Source: JAZDPK01 sp043797615 (GTDB lineage Bacteria; Patescibacteriota; Patescibacteriia; UBA11705; JABHMO01). From it: a stretch of DNA of 52,722 nt. A model generated the notes under the pieces. That model searched no databases. It had not been told where the DNA came from and worked only from the letters and a program-made list of their open reading frames with translations. Location of the stretch: contig JAZDPK010000053.1 in NCBI GenBank assembly GCA_043797615.1, positions 1 to 52,722 of the forward strand, in the 5' to 3' direction. The stretch's first letter is position 1. The number at the start of each line of letters is the position of its first letter. Shown here piece after piece: positions 16,030-23,496 of the stretch. Position numbers and translations under genes: made by a program.

Positions 16030-16620
16030 TTATTTTTTATATTCAGGCAAATCTTTGAGCGAATTGATACCGTAGAAATTAAGACTGTTCACAATCTCGG
16101 CGCTGATATCCCAATCGCTTCTTATTTCGATCTCCAAAATCCGGTCGGCAAGCTCGAACGCGATCAGATCGACTTTCTGATCCGGCTTCCCTGGCACGCG
16201 GCCGGTCACGTCTTTGAACCACACGCCTTTCATTTTCCCGATTTTAATTTCTTCCCCGGCATATTCTGATTTAAGCAGATCAACCGGCTGATGCCGATAA
16301 AACTCTTCAAGATCATAGCGCTCGGCCCAATTGGAAACGCCGCGGATGAAAACGCCGTCCGTCTCGCTGTTCAAGCCGCGCGGGAAAAGCGCCGCCGCCG
16401 CGCCGTCTTCGCCGCCGCTCGCGTAATCCCAATTTTGCGGAAAGCGCAATTCGTAGCGGAAAGCCGGATTGGTGTAAATGCGCCAGTCTTTCACGGCTTG
16501 CTTCACCACGCCCGCCCGCATTTCCAGTTCTTTGGCGTTGCCTTCTTTTTTCGTGCAAGCAGTTGCGCTGAAAGCCAAGGCGCACATTAAAATGACAATT
16601 ACTGGTTTTCTTCCAAACAT
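16030..16620 (-). CDS. Lipoprotein, PsbP-like (196 aa)
   Basis: A lipoprotein signal peptide ends with the lipobox Ala-Thr-Ala-Cys (Cys22). After a short charged linker, the sequence WRIYTNPAFRYELRFPQNWDY and the following beta-rich stretch resemble the PsbP-like/MOG1 fold domains often annotated in Patescibacteria lipoproteins. It should be exported and lipid-anchored. Transcription is from the same side as parA and parB, but an inverted repeat (16650-16699) separates it from parB. No Shine-Dalgarno site is visible. Confidence 0.75.
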   Translation of the reverse strand: MFGRKPVIVILMCALAFSATACTKKEGNAKELEMRAGVVKQAVKDWRIYTNPAFRYELRFPQNWDYASGGEDGAAAALFPRGLNSETDGVFIRGVSNWAERYDLEEFYRHQPVDLLKSEYAGEEIKIGKMKGVWFKDVTGRVPGKPDQKVDLIAFELADRILEIEIRSDWDISAEIVNSLNFYGINSLKDLPEYKK

Positions 16621-16649
16621 AGTGCTGAAAATTTTATTAAAAAATTCAA

Positions 16650-16699
16650 CCTGACTTCAGTCAGAACGCGCGAACTTAAATCACTGACTGAAGTCAGGC
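16650..16699. repeat. 15-bp perfect inverted repeat between parB and the lipoprotein gene
   Basis: CCTGACTTCAGTCAG is repeated as its reverse complement after 20 nt. Each arm itself contains a near-palindrome (CTGACT..AGTCAG). A single related arm (CCTGACTTTAGTCAG) occurs at about 40902. Confidence 0.8.
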
Positions 16700-16717
16700 G
16701 GAATTTTAAATTTTATT

Positions 16718-17602
16718 TTATTCCCCCGCGATTCCTCTCACGATCGAATCCAGCTCTTCGTCTGAATAAAAATCAATGATGATCTGACCGCGTTCTCCTT
16801 TTTTCTTTATATTCACCTTGGTATTCAATTTGCCGCGCAAGCGATCTTCCTTTTCTTCCAAAATCGGATCCTTGAACTGGCGGTGACGGCTGACGATCTT
16901 TTTTTCGAATCGCCGCTTCTCCGCTTCGGCGTCGCGCACCGTAAAATTGTATTGCAGTATTTTTTTCAGGAAATCAAGCTGTTCGCTTTCCGTTTCCAAA
17001 CCGGCGATGACTTTCGCGTGCCCCTCGGTAATGGAATTTTCCGCGACCGCTTTCTGCACATCCTCGGGCAAATCCAAAAGCCGGATCGCATTGGCGATCG
17101 CCGCCCGGCTCACGCCCATTTTCTTCGCCACTTCTTCTTGCGTTAAATTGAATTCATTGCTCAGGCGCTGATACGCCACGCCTTTTTCAATCGGATTCAA
17201 ATTGCGGCGCTGGACGTTTTCGATCAGCGCCAGTTCCAATTTTTCTTGTTCCTTAACCTCGCGGACAAGCGCCGGCACCGATGACAAGCCGATTATTTTC
17301 GCCGCCCGCAGACGCCGCTCGCCGGCCACCAGCTCATAGCCGTCTTCTTTCCGGCTCACGATTATCGGCTGGATGATGCCGTATAATTTAATGGACTCGA
17401 TCAATTCTTCCTGCCCGTCATGATCGAAAACCTGGCGCGGCTGCTGCGGATTGACGCTGATCAATTCAACCGGAATCTGCATCACTTTGTCCGACTCGCG
17501 GCCGAACAGAATGCTTTTGTTGTCTTCCGATATCACGTCGGAAGCGATTTTTTTGGGAATCAACGAGCTTAATCCTCGCCCCAGACCCATTACTTTAGAC
17601 AT
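16718..17602 (-). CDS. parB: Chromosome partitioning protein ParB
   Basis: ParB is a CTP-dependent clamp that loads at parS sites near the origin. The N-terminal ParB/Srx domain (residues about 40-130) contains NPQQPRQ, and the CTP-binding GERRLRAAK motif; ENVQRRNLNP follows, then the HTH (LTQEEVAKKMGVSRAAIANA), and a C-terminal dimerisation region (IIIDFYSDEELDSIV). The length of 294 aa is normal. No parS-like site (TGTTTCACGTGAAACA type) was noticed here. Usually parA and parB are adjacent; here an S23 gene and a palindrome separate them. Confidence 0.95.
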   Translation of the reverse strand: MSKVMGLGRGLSSLIPKKIASDVISEDNKSILFGRESDKVMQIPVELISVNPQQPRQVFDHDGQEELIESIKLYGIIQPIIVSRKEDGYELVAGERRLRAAKIIGLSSVPALVREVKEQEKLELALIENVQRRNLNPIEKGVAYQRLSNEFNLTQEEVAKKMGVSRAAIANAIRLLDLPEDVQKAVAENSITEGHAKVIAGLETESEQLDFLKKILQYNFTVRDAEAEKRRFEKKIVSRHRQFKDPILEEKEDRLRGKLNTKVNIKKKGERGQIIIDFYSDEELDSIVRGIAGE

Positions 17603-17603
17603 A

Positions 17604-18092
17604 GAAATAGTTGATTGTAGTTAATTTATGGTTAATTCGTAGTTGATTATTAAGATTACTTTTCAATTGAATCGTTCTTTTTATTTTTTAAATATTTGAT
17701 GTATTTATTAATGCCAAAAATCACTTTCTTATATCTGCCTGTTAATTTATCGCAAATATCATAACTCCACAGCTTTCTACTTTTAAATTTATCAATGTGA
17801 TTTATCGTTTCATACGCTTCTCTTCTGGCAATTCTCAAACTCTGTTTCTTTATTTCATAATAATAAGCGCCAAACATTTCCGATATATTTGCTGGAACAG
17901 ATTGGGAAGAACGATCAATTTGATTTTTCAGTTCAAATTCTCCTTTAACCTCTTTGTTCAATTCGTTTATAATATGACATAGTTCAGTCGATTCCTTCCA
18001 AATCCATAGATTTTCCATTTTTTCAAACGGCATAGTAAAATAATCTAATTGATAAACTTGAATTAACTATCAATCAACTATAAATTAACTTT
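17604..18092. repeat. AGTTGATTA-word palindrome enclosing the S23 gene
   Basis: Left arm 17604-17655 (AGTTGATTGTAGTTAATTTA and on) matches the reverse complement of the right arm 18040-18092 (AGTTAATTTATAGTTGATTG when read backward) over about 50 bp with mismatches. The S23 gene fills the interval between the arms. The element sits exactly between parA and parB. Confidence 0.75.
17656..18033 (-). CDS. Four-helix-bundle protein, 23S rRNA intervening-sequence (S23) family
   Basis: The 125-residue protein shows the family marks: an N-terminal FEKMENLWIWKESTEL (aromatic Trp pair), then QIDRSSQSVPANISEMFGAY, corresponding to the conserved Q-[I]-R-R-x-x-x-S-[I/V]-P-x-N-I-x-E-G, and two further helices ending in Lys-rich sequence. 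S23 proteins were first seen in ORFs inside intervening sequences of 23S rRNA genes, where the ORF is flanked by inverted repeats; related folds act in diversity-generating retroelements (Avd). Here the gene lies between palindrome arms in the parAB operon. Its start ATG 18033 has no Shine-Dalgarno site. Biochemical function is not established. Confidence 0.88.
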   Translation of the reverse strand: MPFEKMENLWIWKESTELCHIINELNKEVKGEFELKNQIDRSSQSVPANISEMFGAYYYEIKKQSLRIARREAYETINHIDKFKSRKLWSYDICDKLTGRYKKVIFGINKYIKYLKNKKNDSIEK

Positions 18093-18102
18093 TTTGAATC
18101 TT

Positions 18103-18867
18103 CTATCCGAGAATTTCAATCATTTCCCTTGCCAATTTTTCATACGCCTTCGCGCCTTTGGACGACGGATCGTAATGGCGGATCGTCTTGCCGTGGCTTG
18201 GCGCTTCGGACAGGCGGACGTTGCGCGGGATGATGGAACGGAATATTTTATTCGGAAAAAATTTGTACAGCTCCTGCATCACTTGATCGGACAAGCGCGT
18301 TCGCTTGTCGAACATGGTGATTACCGCGCCCAAAATATCAAGTTCCGGTTTCAAATTCTGCCGCACGAGCGTAATCGTTTCAAGCAATTGGCCTAATCCT
18401 TCCAAAGCGTAATATTCGGCTTGGATCGGAATCAAAACAAAATCCGCGGCCGCCAGCGCGTTCACGGTCAAAAGGCCGAGCGACGGCGGGCAGTCGATTA
18501 AAATTATATCGTAATCGCTGCGCACTTCGAGCAAAGTCTCGGCCAAACGAAACTCCCTGTTTGGAATATTCACAAGCTCGATGTTGGCTCCGGCCAAAGA
18601 CGGCGTGGCCGGCGCAATGCGATAACCCACATGATCGGTCGGCTGGATAATCTCGCGAATCAAACACCCGCCGGACAGCGCCTCATATATGCCCGAGGTT
18701 AAACTCTGATAATCAACGCCCAGTCCGGACGTGGCGTTCGCCTGCGGATCAAGATCGACCATCAGCACGTATTTGCCAAGCTCGGCCAAGTATGCGCCGA
18801 GATTGATGGTGGTGGTGGTTTTGCCTACCCCGCCTTTTTGATTTACGACCGCGATGATTTTCGCCAT
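18103..18867 (-). CDS. parA: Chromosome partitioning ATPase ParA
   Basis: A MinD/ParA-type Walker ATPase of 254 residues: deviant Walker A KGGVGKTTTT at residues about 11-20, DLDPQANAT (Walker A'), and DCPPSLGLLT (Walker B). It should bind DNA non-specifically in the ATP state and segregate ParB-bound origins. The promoter at 18896-18924 lies close upstream. parB follows after the inserted S23 element. Confidence 0.96.
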   Translation of the reverse strand: MAKIIAVVNQKGGVGKTTTTINLGAYLAELGKYVLMVDLDPQANATSGLGVDYQSLTSGIYEALSGGCLIREIIQPTDHVGYRIAPATPSLAGANIELVNIPNREFRLAETLLEVRSDYDIILIDCPPSLGLLTVNALAAADFVLIPIQAEYYALEGLGQLLETITLVRQNLKPELDILGAVITMFDKRTRLSDQVMQELYKFFPNKIFRSIIPRNVRLSEAPSHGKTIRHYDPSSKGAKAYEKLAREMIEILG

Positions 18868-18895
18868 ATTGGATTTTAACGTAATGAATAACTAT

Positions 18896-18924
18896 ATTAT
18901 AAACGATAATTAACCGTTTGACAA
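18896..18924 (-). promoter_or_regulatory. parA promoter, overlapping the tRNA-Leu promoter
   Basis: Minus strand: TTGTCA (18924-18919), 17 nt, TATAAT (18901-18896). The -35 hexamer overlaps the -35 of the plus-strand promoter at 18918. Confidence 0.7.
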
Positions 18925-18946
18925 CAATGTTTATTTATTCTACAAT
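18918..18946 (+). promoter_or_regulatory. tRNA-Leu promoter
   Basis: TTGACA (18918-18923), 17 nt, TACAAT (18941-18946), 17 nt before the mature tRNA end. Confidence 0.75.
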
Positions 18947-18963
18947 CAAAGCAAAAATATTGC

Positions 18964-19047
18964 GCCGCCGTGGTGAAATTGGTAGACACGCGGGACTCAA
19001 AATCCCGTGGGAGCAATCTCATGTCGGTTCGACTCCGACCGGCGGCA
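18964..19047 (+). tRNA. tRNA-Leu (CAA)
   Basis: An 84-nt cloverleaf with acceptor stem GCCGCCG/CGGCGGC, anticodon stem CGGGA/TCCCG with loop CTCAAAA (anticodon CAA), a long variable arm typical of class II tRNAs, and T arm GTCGG TTCGACT CCGAC. CCA is not encoded (ACCC follows), so the CCA-adding enzyme at 37729 is needed. Confidence 0.95.
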
Positions 19048-19215
19048 CCCTGAACTACTCGCTTCGCTCGAGTTCAGGGCAGGCCAGCGTCTCGCAGGAG
19101 CGAGAAAACTCAAAGCACAAAGCCCAAAATTCAAATTATTCAGGATTAATCTCATGTCGATTCGACAGAGTTTATCCCGAGCTTGTCGAGGGAATCAGCG
19201 GCATTACCTATTGAT
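19048..19215. repeat. REP-like hairpins and CAAAGCCCAAAATTC words
   Basis: CCCTGAACTACTCG...CGAGTTCAGGG (about 19048-19080) is a hairpin; a word stretch CAAAGCACAAAGCCCAAAAT (about 19113-19135) resembles the tract in the rluD-like gene; a second hairpin-like AGTTTATCCCGAGCTTGTCG lies at about 19169. No gene is seen between 19048 and 19343. Confidence 0.6.
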
Positions 19216-19263
19216 CAAATACGCAAGCATTTGATTTTTTGTTTAAAAAATGTCCTAATTTAA

Positions 19264-19291
19264 TTGACAATGAAAAACAGCGTGTTAATAT
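19264..19291 (+). promoter_or_regulatory. Promoter of SPFH cassette 2
   Basis: TTGACA (19264-19269), 16 nt, TAATAT (19286-19291). Confidence 0.6.
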
Positions 19292-19343
19292 ACCATAGAC
19301 AATCTCTGAACATTAACAAACAATAATAAAGGAGGCATTTGCC

Positions 19344-20366
19344 ATGCAAGAGATAATCATCGCGGGAATAATCGCTGTTCTGCTCATAATCGCGGCGCTC
19401 TACGCCAAAGCGATCATCTACTTCGTGCCGAAAGCCAGGCGCGCGGTTCTCTTCGCCGATTTCGGCGTCAAGCCGGTAAAAACGAAAAACACCGGCATTC
19501 ATCTCAATTTCCGCTGGCCGTGGGTGCAACAGAAAGACGAAATCACCACCGAAGTGCTGACCATGAACATTCCATCCTTCACCGTCAATGTCCGTTCCGA
19601 CCCGAGCGACAGCGACAAAAGCGGGCGCCCGGACGCCGGCATCGACCTTTACACCGGAGAGGAAAGCTTCTATTACACGATCGACATTTCCGCTTTCGGC
19701 AAAAACGAAGAAGAAAGCCTGCGCAACTACTACAACTTGCTCAGCCCGAACGCGACGTGGGTCGAAGCCAGGGAACGGATCGAAGCCGACTACGTCAAAG
19801 ATCCGTTTCAAACCCTGTTCCGCGAAAAAATCGAAAAGCTGCCGCTGACCGAAGCGCGCGCCGCCAAATCAAAAATTATGAAACAGGTCCAAGCGGAACT
19901 GCAAAAATATTTCGAAGACAAGCAGTATCCGTTCAAAATCAGATCGATCACTTCGAACGTGCCTTTGAACTTCGTCAAAAAAGATGAAGAACAATCGTAT
20001 TTTGCTTCATCGAAAGCCAAGCTCGACATTAACGCAAACATTTACAAACAGGAAGCGGCCAGAGTGGAAGCGGAACTGCAAGTCGAAATTTCACGCCTTA
20101 GAGGAATGAGTAAAGGTGTTGAAAAAGGTATTGAGAAAAGCATTGAATTAACCATGATACTGGACAAAACCGCCGCGGCCTGCGGCATAACCGTCTTGGC
20201 ATTGGGACAGCAGAAGTACACGGAAGCGATGATGACCATTCGCGGCATGGAAATCACACAGAAACTGTACGAAAATCAGGCCAAAGGTTTTGCTCTTGTC
20301 GATTCGAACATGATCAGTTCACTGGTCGCGAAAATATTCGAAGTCAAATCAACGCTGATCAAATGA
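19344..20366 (+). CDS. SPFH-like membrane protein, cassette 2 (340 aa)
   Basis: AAAGGAGG lies 9 nt before ATG 19344. One N-terminal membrane helix (residues about 3-25) is followed by an SPFH-like domain (RRAVLFADFGVKPVK, FTVNVRSDPSDSDK), a helical part (REKIEKLPLTEARAAKSKIM) and a coiled coil (about 220-260, INANIYKQEAARVEAELQVE). A hydrophobic C-terminal segment follows (AACGITVLALGQQKY). Sequence likeness to the protein at 13934 is low, but architecture and gene context agree. The partner gene starts 8 nt after its stop. Confidence 0.72.
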   Translation: MQEIIIAGIIAVLLIIAALYAKAIIYFVPKARRAVLFADFGVKPVKTKNTGIHLNFRWPWVQQKDEITTEVLTMNIPSFTVNVRSDPSDSDKSGRPDAGIDLYTGEESFYYTIDISAFGKNEEESLRNYYNLLSPNATWVEARERIEADYVKDPFQTLFREKIEKLPLTEARAAKSKIMKQVQAELQKYFEDKQYPFKIRSITSNVPLNFVKKDEEQSYFASSKAKLDINANIYKQEAARVEAELQVEISRLRGMSKGVEKGIEKSIELTMILDKTAAACGITVLALGQQKYTEAMMTIRGMEITQKLYENQAKGFALVDSNMISSLVAKIFEVKSTLIK

Positions 20367-20376
20367 GGTGAACGCC

Positions 20377-21147
20377 ATGCAAACTAAGAAATTCCATCGG
20401 ATCATGAACGTTTTTATCGTTTCCGTCGTCTTTTTCTTCGCCGCCACTCTGGCGTCGAACGCGCTCACCGACTTTGTTTTCTGGCAAAAGCTGCTTATCG
20501 GCGCCGGCGCCTTCATGATCGTTATGATCTTCGGCGTCGTCAGAATTTTCAGCGTCAAGAAACCGGACAAGCCGGATAAACGCGAAACAAACGTCGAAGA
20601 AACAAAAAAACCGGTTGAAAAGAAAAAATTCAATTGGGAAAATTTTTGGATATTCGTCACTGGAATAGTGATGATCTCTGGATTTGTTCTTGGCGTATAT
20701 TTCATCGGCAAACCGATCGTTGAATTCTTCATTCCGGACAAACCGCCCAAATTCAACCCGTCAGCCATTCAAACTTTGGGCAACGATCCGCTGACGCCGT
20801 ATGTTCCGCCGGGCATGTCGAACAAAGGGCTGCTGTTTTACGACAACGTGCTTATTGACCTTCAGCCCGGACAAGAATTTACAGTTGCAACTTTAATCAA
20901 TGGCCAACGCTACACGTGGAAACTGAACAACGGCTTTTACCTCGTGATTCGCGACGGCAAAGGCGGAGAACGACTCATCACCCAACCGCCCGGCAGCGAC
21001 ATTGTGCAACAAGCGACCGGCGACGGCGACCTTGTCATCAAAAGCAACCACTACACGAAGGGCATGTTCCGGATTTTCAACGACAAAGAACCGGTTTTCC
21101 AAAGACTGCCTCTGTTCAAATATATCGAGAAACACGGCCTGCCATGA
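20377..21147 (+). CDS. Membrane-anchored partner of SPFH protein, cassette 2 (256 aa)
   Basis: GAGGTGA overlaps the end of the SPFH gene and precedes ATG 20377, which I prefer to GTG 20368. Two N-terminal membrane helices (about 10-30, 35-58), a Lys/Asp/Glu-rich linker, a third helix (about 90-115), then a domain shared with the protein at 15127 (AIQTLGNDPLTPYVPPG, KGLLFYDNVLIDL, GQRYTWKLNNGFYLVIRDG, SDIVQQATGDGDLVIKS). This copy has no Cys in the shared domain. The linker is acidic/basic here and Pro/Ala/Thr-rich in the other copy, so the linker has diverged faster than the domain. Function unknown. Confidence 0.8.
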   Translation: MQTKKFHRIMNVFIVSVVFFFAATLASNALTDFVFWQKLLIGAGAFMIVMIFGVVRIFSVKKPDKPDKRETNVEETKKPVEKKKFNWENFWIFVTGIVMISGFVLGVYFIGKPIVEFFIPDKPPKFNPSAIQTLGNDPLTPYVPPGMSNKGLLFYDNVLIDLQPGQEFTVATLINGQRYTWKLNNGFYLVIRDGKGGERLITQPPGSDIVQQATGDGDLVIKSNHYTKGMFRIFNDKEPVFQRLPLFKYIEKHGLP

Positions 21148-21151
21148 ACCG

Positions 21152-21183
21152 AAACCGAAGAATCTCACTTCTTCGGTTTTTTA
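21152..21183 (+). terminator. Intrinsic terminator of SPFH cassette 2
   Basis: AAACCGAAGAA, loop TCTCAC, TTCTTCGGTTT, TTT. The next -35 begins directly after the T run. Confidence 0.88.
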
Positions 21184-21212
21184 TTGACAATTCGGCGAAA
21201 AGCGGCTACAAT
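21184..21212 (+). promoter_or_regulatory. Promoter of the gene at 21244
   Basis: TTGACA (21184-21189), 17 nt, TACAAT (21207-21212), abutting the upstream terminator. Confidence 0.72.
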
Positions 21213-21243
21213 GCGCTATTCAACTATAACAAAGGAAAAAATA

Positions 21244-21585
21244 ATGACAGCCAATGATTTTTTGAGAAATCTGTTCGTTCTCGAACAAAAGTATCGCCGG
21301 CAAAACCCCTGCCACGTGCCGCCGATCGAAATCCTTGGGCTCCGACCAGGCGCGCTCATGCACGAACTTGTCAGCGAATTGCAAATCATCGTTGCCAGCA
21401 ACAAGCGCATTATCGGCTTTACCAATGAAGAAGCCGAACGCCTCTGGCAGAAGGCGCTGCTCATGGAAATCTGCCGCGCCGGCGCCTGCGCGTTCGATCC
21501 GATCACCAGGAAATTTCCCGCAAACGAAGACGCGGATCAAACCGCCTGGCGCCATTTCACCAAGCTGAATTATTCCGCACGCTAA
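21244..21585 (+). CDS. Hypothetical protein (113 aa)
   Basis: AAAGGA lies 5 nt before ATG 21244; the open frame extends upstream to 21184 only through the promoter. The protein is soluble, mostly helical, with two Cys near the C-terminal third (EICRAGACAFD). A segment VPPIEILGLRPGALMHELV precedes a helix. I recognise no family. It is a single-gene unit with its own promoter and terminator. Confidence 0.7.
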   Translation: MTANDFLRNLFVLEQKYRRQNPCHVPPIEILGLRPGALMHELVSELQIIVASNKRIIGFTNEEAERLWQKALLMEICRAGACAFDPITRKFPANEDADQTAWRHFTKLNYSAR

Positions 21586-21623
21586 CGCTCTCTCGGCCGA
21601 GACCAGGAGAGCGTTTTATTTTT
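21584..21623 (+). terminator. Intrinsic terminator
   Basis: AACGCTCTC, loop, GAGAGCGTT, TTATTTTT. It starts at the stop codon. Confidence 0.85.
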
Positions 21624-21624
21624 A

Positions 21625-21662
21625 AAAAAATAAAAAGTCCCAGGCGGCGTTTCGCTTGGGAC
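21625..21662 (-). terminator. Intrinsic terminator of the gene at 21685
   Basis: Minus strand: GTCCCA (21662-21657), loop, TGGGAC (21642-21637), then TTTTTATTTTTTT. Confidence 0.85.
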
Positions 21663-21684
21663 TGGCACATTCAATAATCGCGGA

Positions 21685-22554
21685 CTAACTTTGCTTGACT
21701 TCAACCCACTTTTCACCCCGGCTTTTGCGTTCATAAAGCCGGATATACGTATTGGTGCGCTCCGAACGCAGGCTCTGCTTCAAGAGCTTCTGCGCTTCGA
21801 CCAATTCCGGCAAAATCGACTGGTTGAATTCCTGAATCAGAAATTTATAAAGCAATTCGCCCGGCTTGAACGTGGTGTTTTCCACGAATAAACCTTTGGT
21901 TAATTCGTAAATCGCCAGCATGTCTCGGTCCATCTCCGCCTTGCCGGTGATGCGGTCGAAGAACTGCTGGATCAGCGTCTGCGCTTTGTTCGCCAATTCC
22001 GGATCCAGCTTCGTGATCGTATTGACCAGCGCCACCGCTTTCCGCGTGCTTTCGGAATTGATGATGGTAGCCTGGGAAAGCGGCTTGCCTTTTTGGTTTA
22101 CGACCCGCAAGCGATGGAAAAGATTGGTGTTGAGAAAAGCGTTGCGATTCAAAAGCGCGGCCACCACTGAATTATTCAGACTGAAAACATGATCAACGAT
22201 GCTGTCCGTGTTTTTACGCTCATATTCCATCTTTTCCACGATGCCCTTGATTTCATTTTCAATCGCGGAAATATTCGCCTTGATGTTTTCTCGTTCGTTG
22301 CGGAATTGATCGCGCTCTTTCGTCGATGCATGGGATTTGGGCCTGAATCCCAACGCTTTTTCCTTGATGCGCCGCTCCTTCTTGTTGCGCGGCTTCCAGC
22401 AGGACATGGCGATTTCGACGGCATCGTTGTACTTGTTGAATTCTTCGTTCCATTTCGCGCGAGTCATCGCTTCATTCTTGATCGCTTTTTCCAGCTCCTT
22501 TTTCAACTTATTCAATTTGCTTTGATTCTTCTTAATGCCAACGGTGGAACTCAT
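21685..22554 (-). CDS. Coiled-coil protein of unknown function (289 aa)
   Basis: AAGGAGG lies 7 nt before ATG 22554. The N-terminal 130 residues are a long, strongly charged helix pair (NQSKLNKLKKELEKAIKNEA, then FRNERENIKANISAIENEIK) with a basic loop between. The C-terminal half is helical with a hydrophobic core (VVAALLNRNAFLN, ALVNTITKLDPELANKAQ) and ends in a basic tail. No signal peptide. I recognise no family; a structural or DNA-associated role is possible from the charge pattern only. The divergent promoter region is shared with the gene at 22743. Confidence 0.72.
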   Translation of the reverse strand: MSSTVGIKKNQSKLNKLKKELEKAIKNEAMTRAKWNEEFNKYNDAVEIAMSCWKPRNKKERRIKEKALGFRPKSHASTKERDQFRNERENIKANISAIENEIKGIVEKMEYERKNTDSIVDHVFSLNNSVVAALLNRNAFLNTNLFHRLRVVNQKGKPLSQATIINSESTRKAVALVNTITKLDPELANKAQTLIQQFFDRITGKAEMDRDMLAIYELTKGLFVENTTFKPGELLYKFLIQEFNQSILPELVEAQKLLKQSLRSERTNTYIRLYERKSRGEKWVEVKQS

Positions 22555-22620
22555 TTTTTTCCTCCTTCGGTTTTTGGGCTTTTCACCCGGTAAATTGTCA
22601 AACTAACCATACGAAAAACC

Positions 22621-22649
22621 ACTTTACACCGTGTTGACAACTTTGTCAA
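22621..22649 (-). promoter_or_regulatory. Promoter of the gene at 22554, with 18-bp palindrome
   Basis: Minus strand: TTGACA (22649-22644), 17 nt, TAAAGT (22626-22621). The -35 is one half of the perfect palindrome GTTGACAACTTTGTCAAC (22633-22650), a possible operator. Confidence 0.65.
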
Positions 22650-22657
22650 CACCCCTA

Positions 22658-22685
22658 TTGTATTATTTTAATCAAGGGCTACAAT
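22658..22685 (+). promoter_or_regulatory. Putative promoter of the gene at 22743
   Basis: TTGTAT (22658-22663), 16 nt, TACAAT (22680-22685). Divergent from the promoter at 22621. Confidence 0.5.
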
Positions 22686-22742
22686 GAAATTGAGGTTAAG
22701 TGAATTGATATAGATGCTAAATTTTTACAAAAGGAGAAAAAA

Positions 22743-23405
22743 ATGAAACGGTTGACCTGTTTATTCGTTGCCATCGCTGTTCTTTTGATCGTCAACACCG
22801 CCAGAGCCGAGCAATTCTATGCCGGATCACCCTGGCACCAGTACCAGTCGAAGATCGAAAACGAGCTTGTCCAGGATTACTATGACTGGTTGGGCAAACG
22901 ACGGCACTACTTGCGCGCCGGCGAAACCACCGCTCTGTTGCATCCCGACGTCCATTTCTTTTTCGAGAAGGGAACAACTAATAAAGGTGAAAAGGTTTTT
23001 ATCGGCTATGCGCCCGGATATTCCGACAAATGGAATATCGGATACATTACCATTCTCGAAAGCGAACTGAACGCAGCCGCACGGAACAGATTCAAACCGA
23101 AGATCATTTTCGAAAACCTCGCCGTCCCGAACGTCGGCAACTTGTTTCCCGGAAATTATTTGGGAGGAAAACCCGTTGACGCGAAAATCCGCGTGCGCAT
23201 CAACGACATCCTGTCGGTCGGAACCAATTTCGAGAGCTACCAACTCAATTCTGGTTTGAATCTGACCAATCGGGCGGGATTCGGAGTAACCTTTGATCTT
23301 CGCAAAGGCGTGAAATTGGACGCGGAAATATATCCTCTCAATTTCAGCGACACGATCCCGAGAAATCAACCAATGATCAAATTCGGAGTGAGAATCGATC
23401 TCTGA
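22743..23405 (+). CDS. Exported protein, possibly beta-rich (220 aa)
   Basis: AAAAGGAG lies 6 nt before ATG 22743. A Sec signal peptide ends at Ala-Arg-Ala (residue 22-23). The mature part starts with Trp/Tyr-rich helices (SPWHQYQSKIENELVQDYYD) and continues with alternating polar/hydrophobic segments (ILSVGTNFESYQL, GFGVTFDLRKGVKLDAEIYP, MIKFGVRIDL) that end at the last residue, as in beta-barrel proteins. Patescibacteria are held to lack a classical outer membrane, so the pattern needs another explanation or a structure prediction. It has its own promoter and terminator. Function unknown. Confidence 0.72.
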   Translation: MKRLTCLFVAIAVLLIVNTARAEQFYAGSPWHQYQSKIENELVQDYYDWLGKRRHYLRAGETTALLHPDVHFFFEKGTTNKGEKVFIGYAPGYSDKWNIGYITILESELNAAARNRFKPKIIFENLAVPNVGNLFPGNYLGGKPVDAKIRVRINDILSVGTNFESYQLNSGLNLTNRAGFGVTFDLRKGVKLDAEIYPLNFSDTIPRNQPMIKFGVRIDL

Positions 23406-23418
23406 AAAACCGACTCAT

Positions 23419-23457
23419 GAGCCATCGTCTGCATTCAGACCTTGGCTCTTTTATTTT
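23419..23457 (+). terminator. Intrinsic terminator
   Basis: GAGCCA, inner GTCTG...CAGAC, TGGCTC, TTTTATTTTT. Confidence 0.8.
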
Positions 23458-23467
23458 TAAGTGAATG

Positions 23468-23496
23468 TTGACAATTTCAATAATCCATTGTAAGTT
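23468..23496 (+). promoter_or_regulatory. Promoter of the gene at 23539
   Basis: TTGACA (23468-23473), 17 nt, TAAGTT (23491-23496), then GTGATAGACGCGGG, the same leader as after the promoter at 146. Confidence 0.65.

Noticed and set aside
19048..19215. Attachment site next to tRNA-Leu
   Set aside because: No integrase gene and no duplicated tRNA 3' end were seen; the sequence is explained by REP-like hairpins and word repeats.
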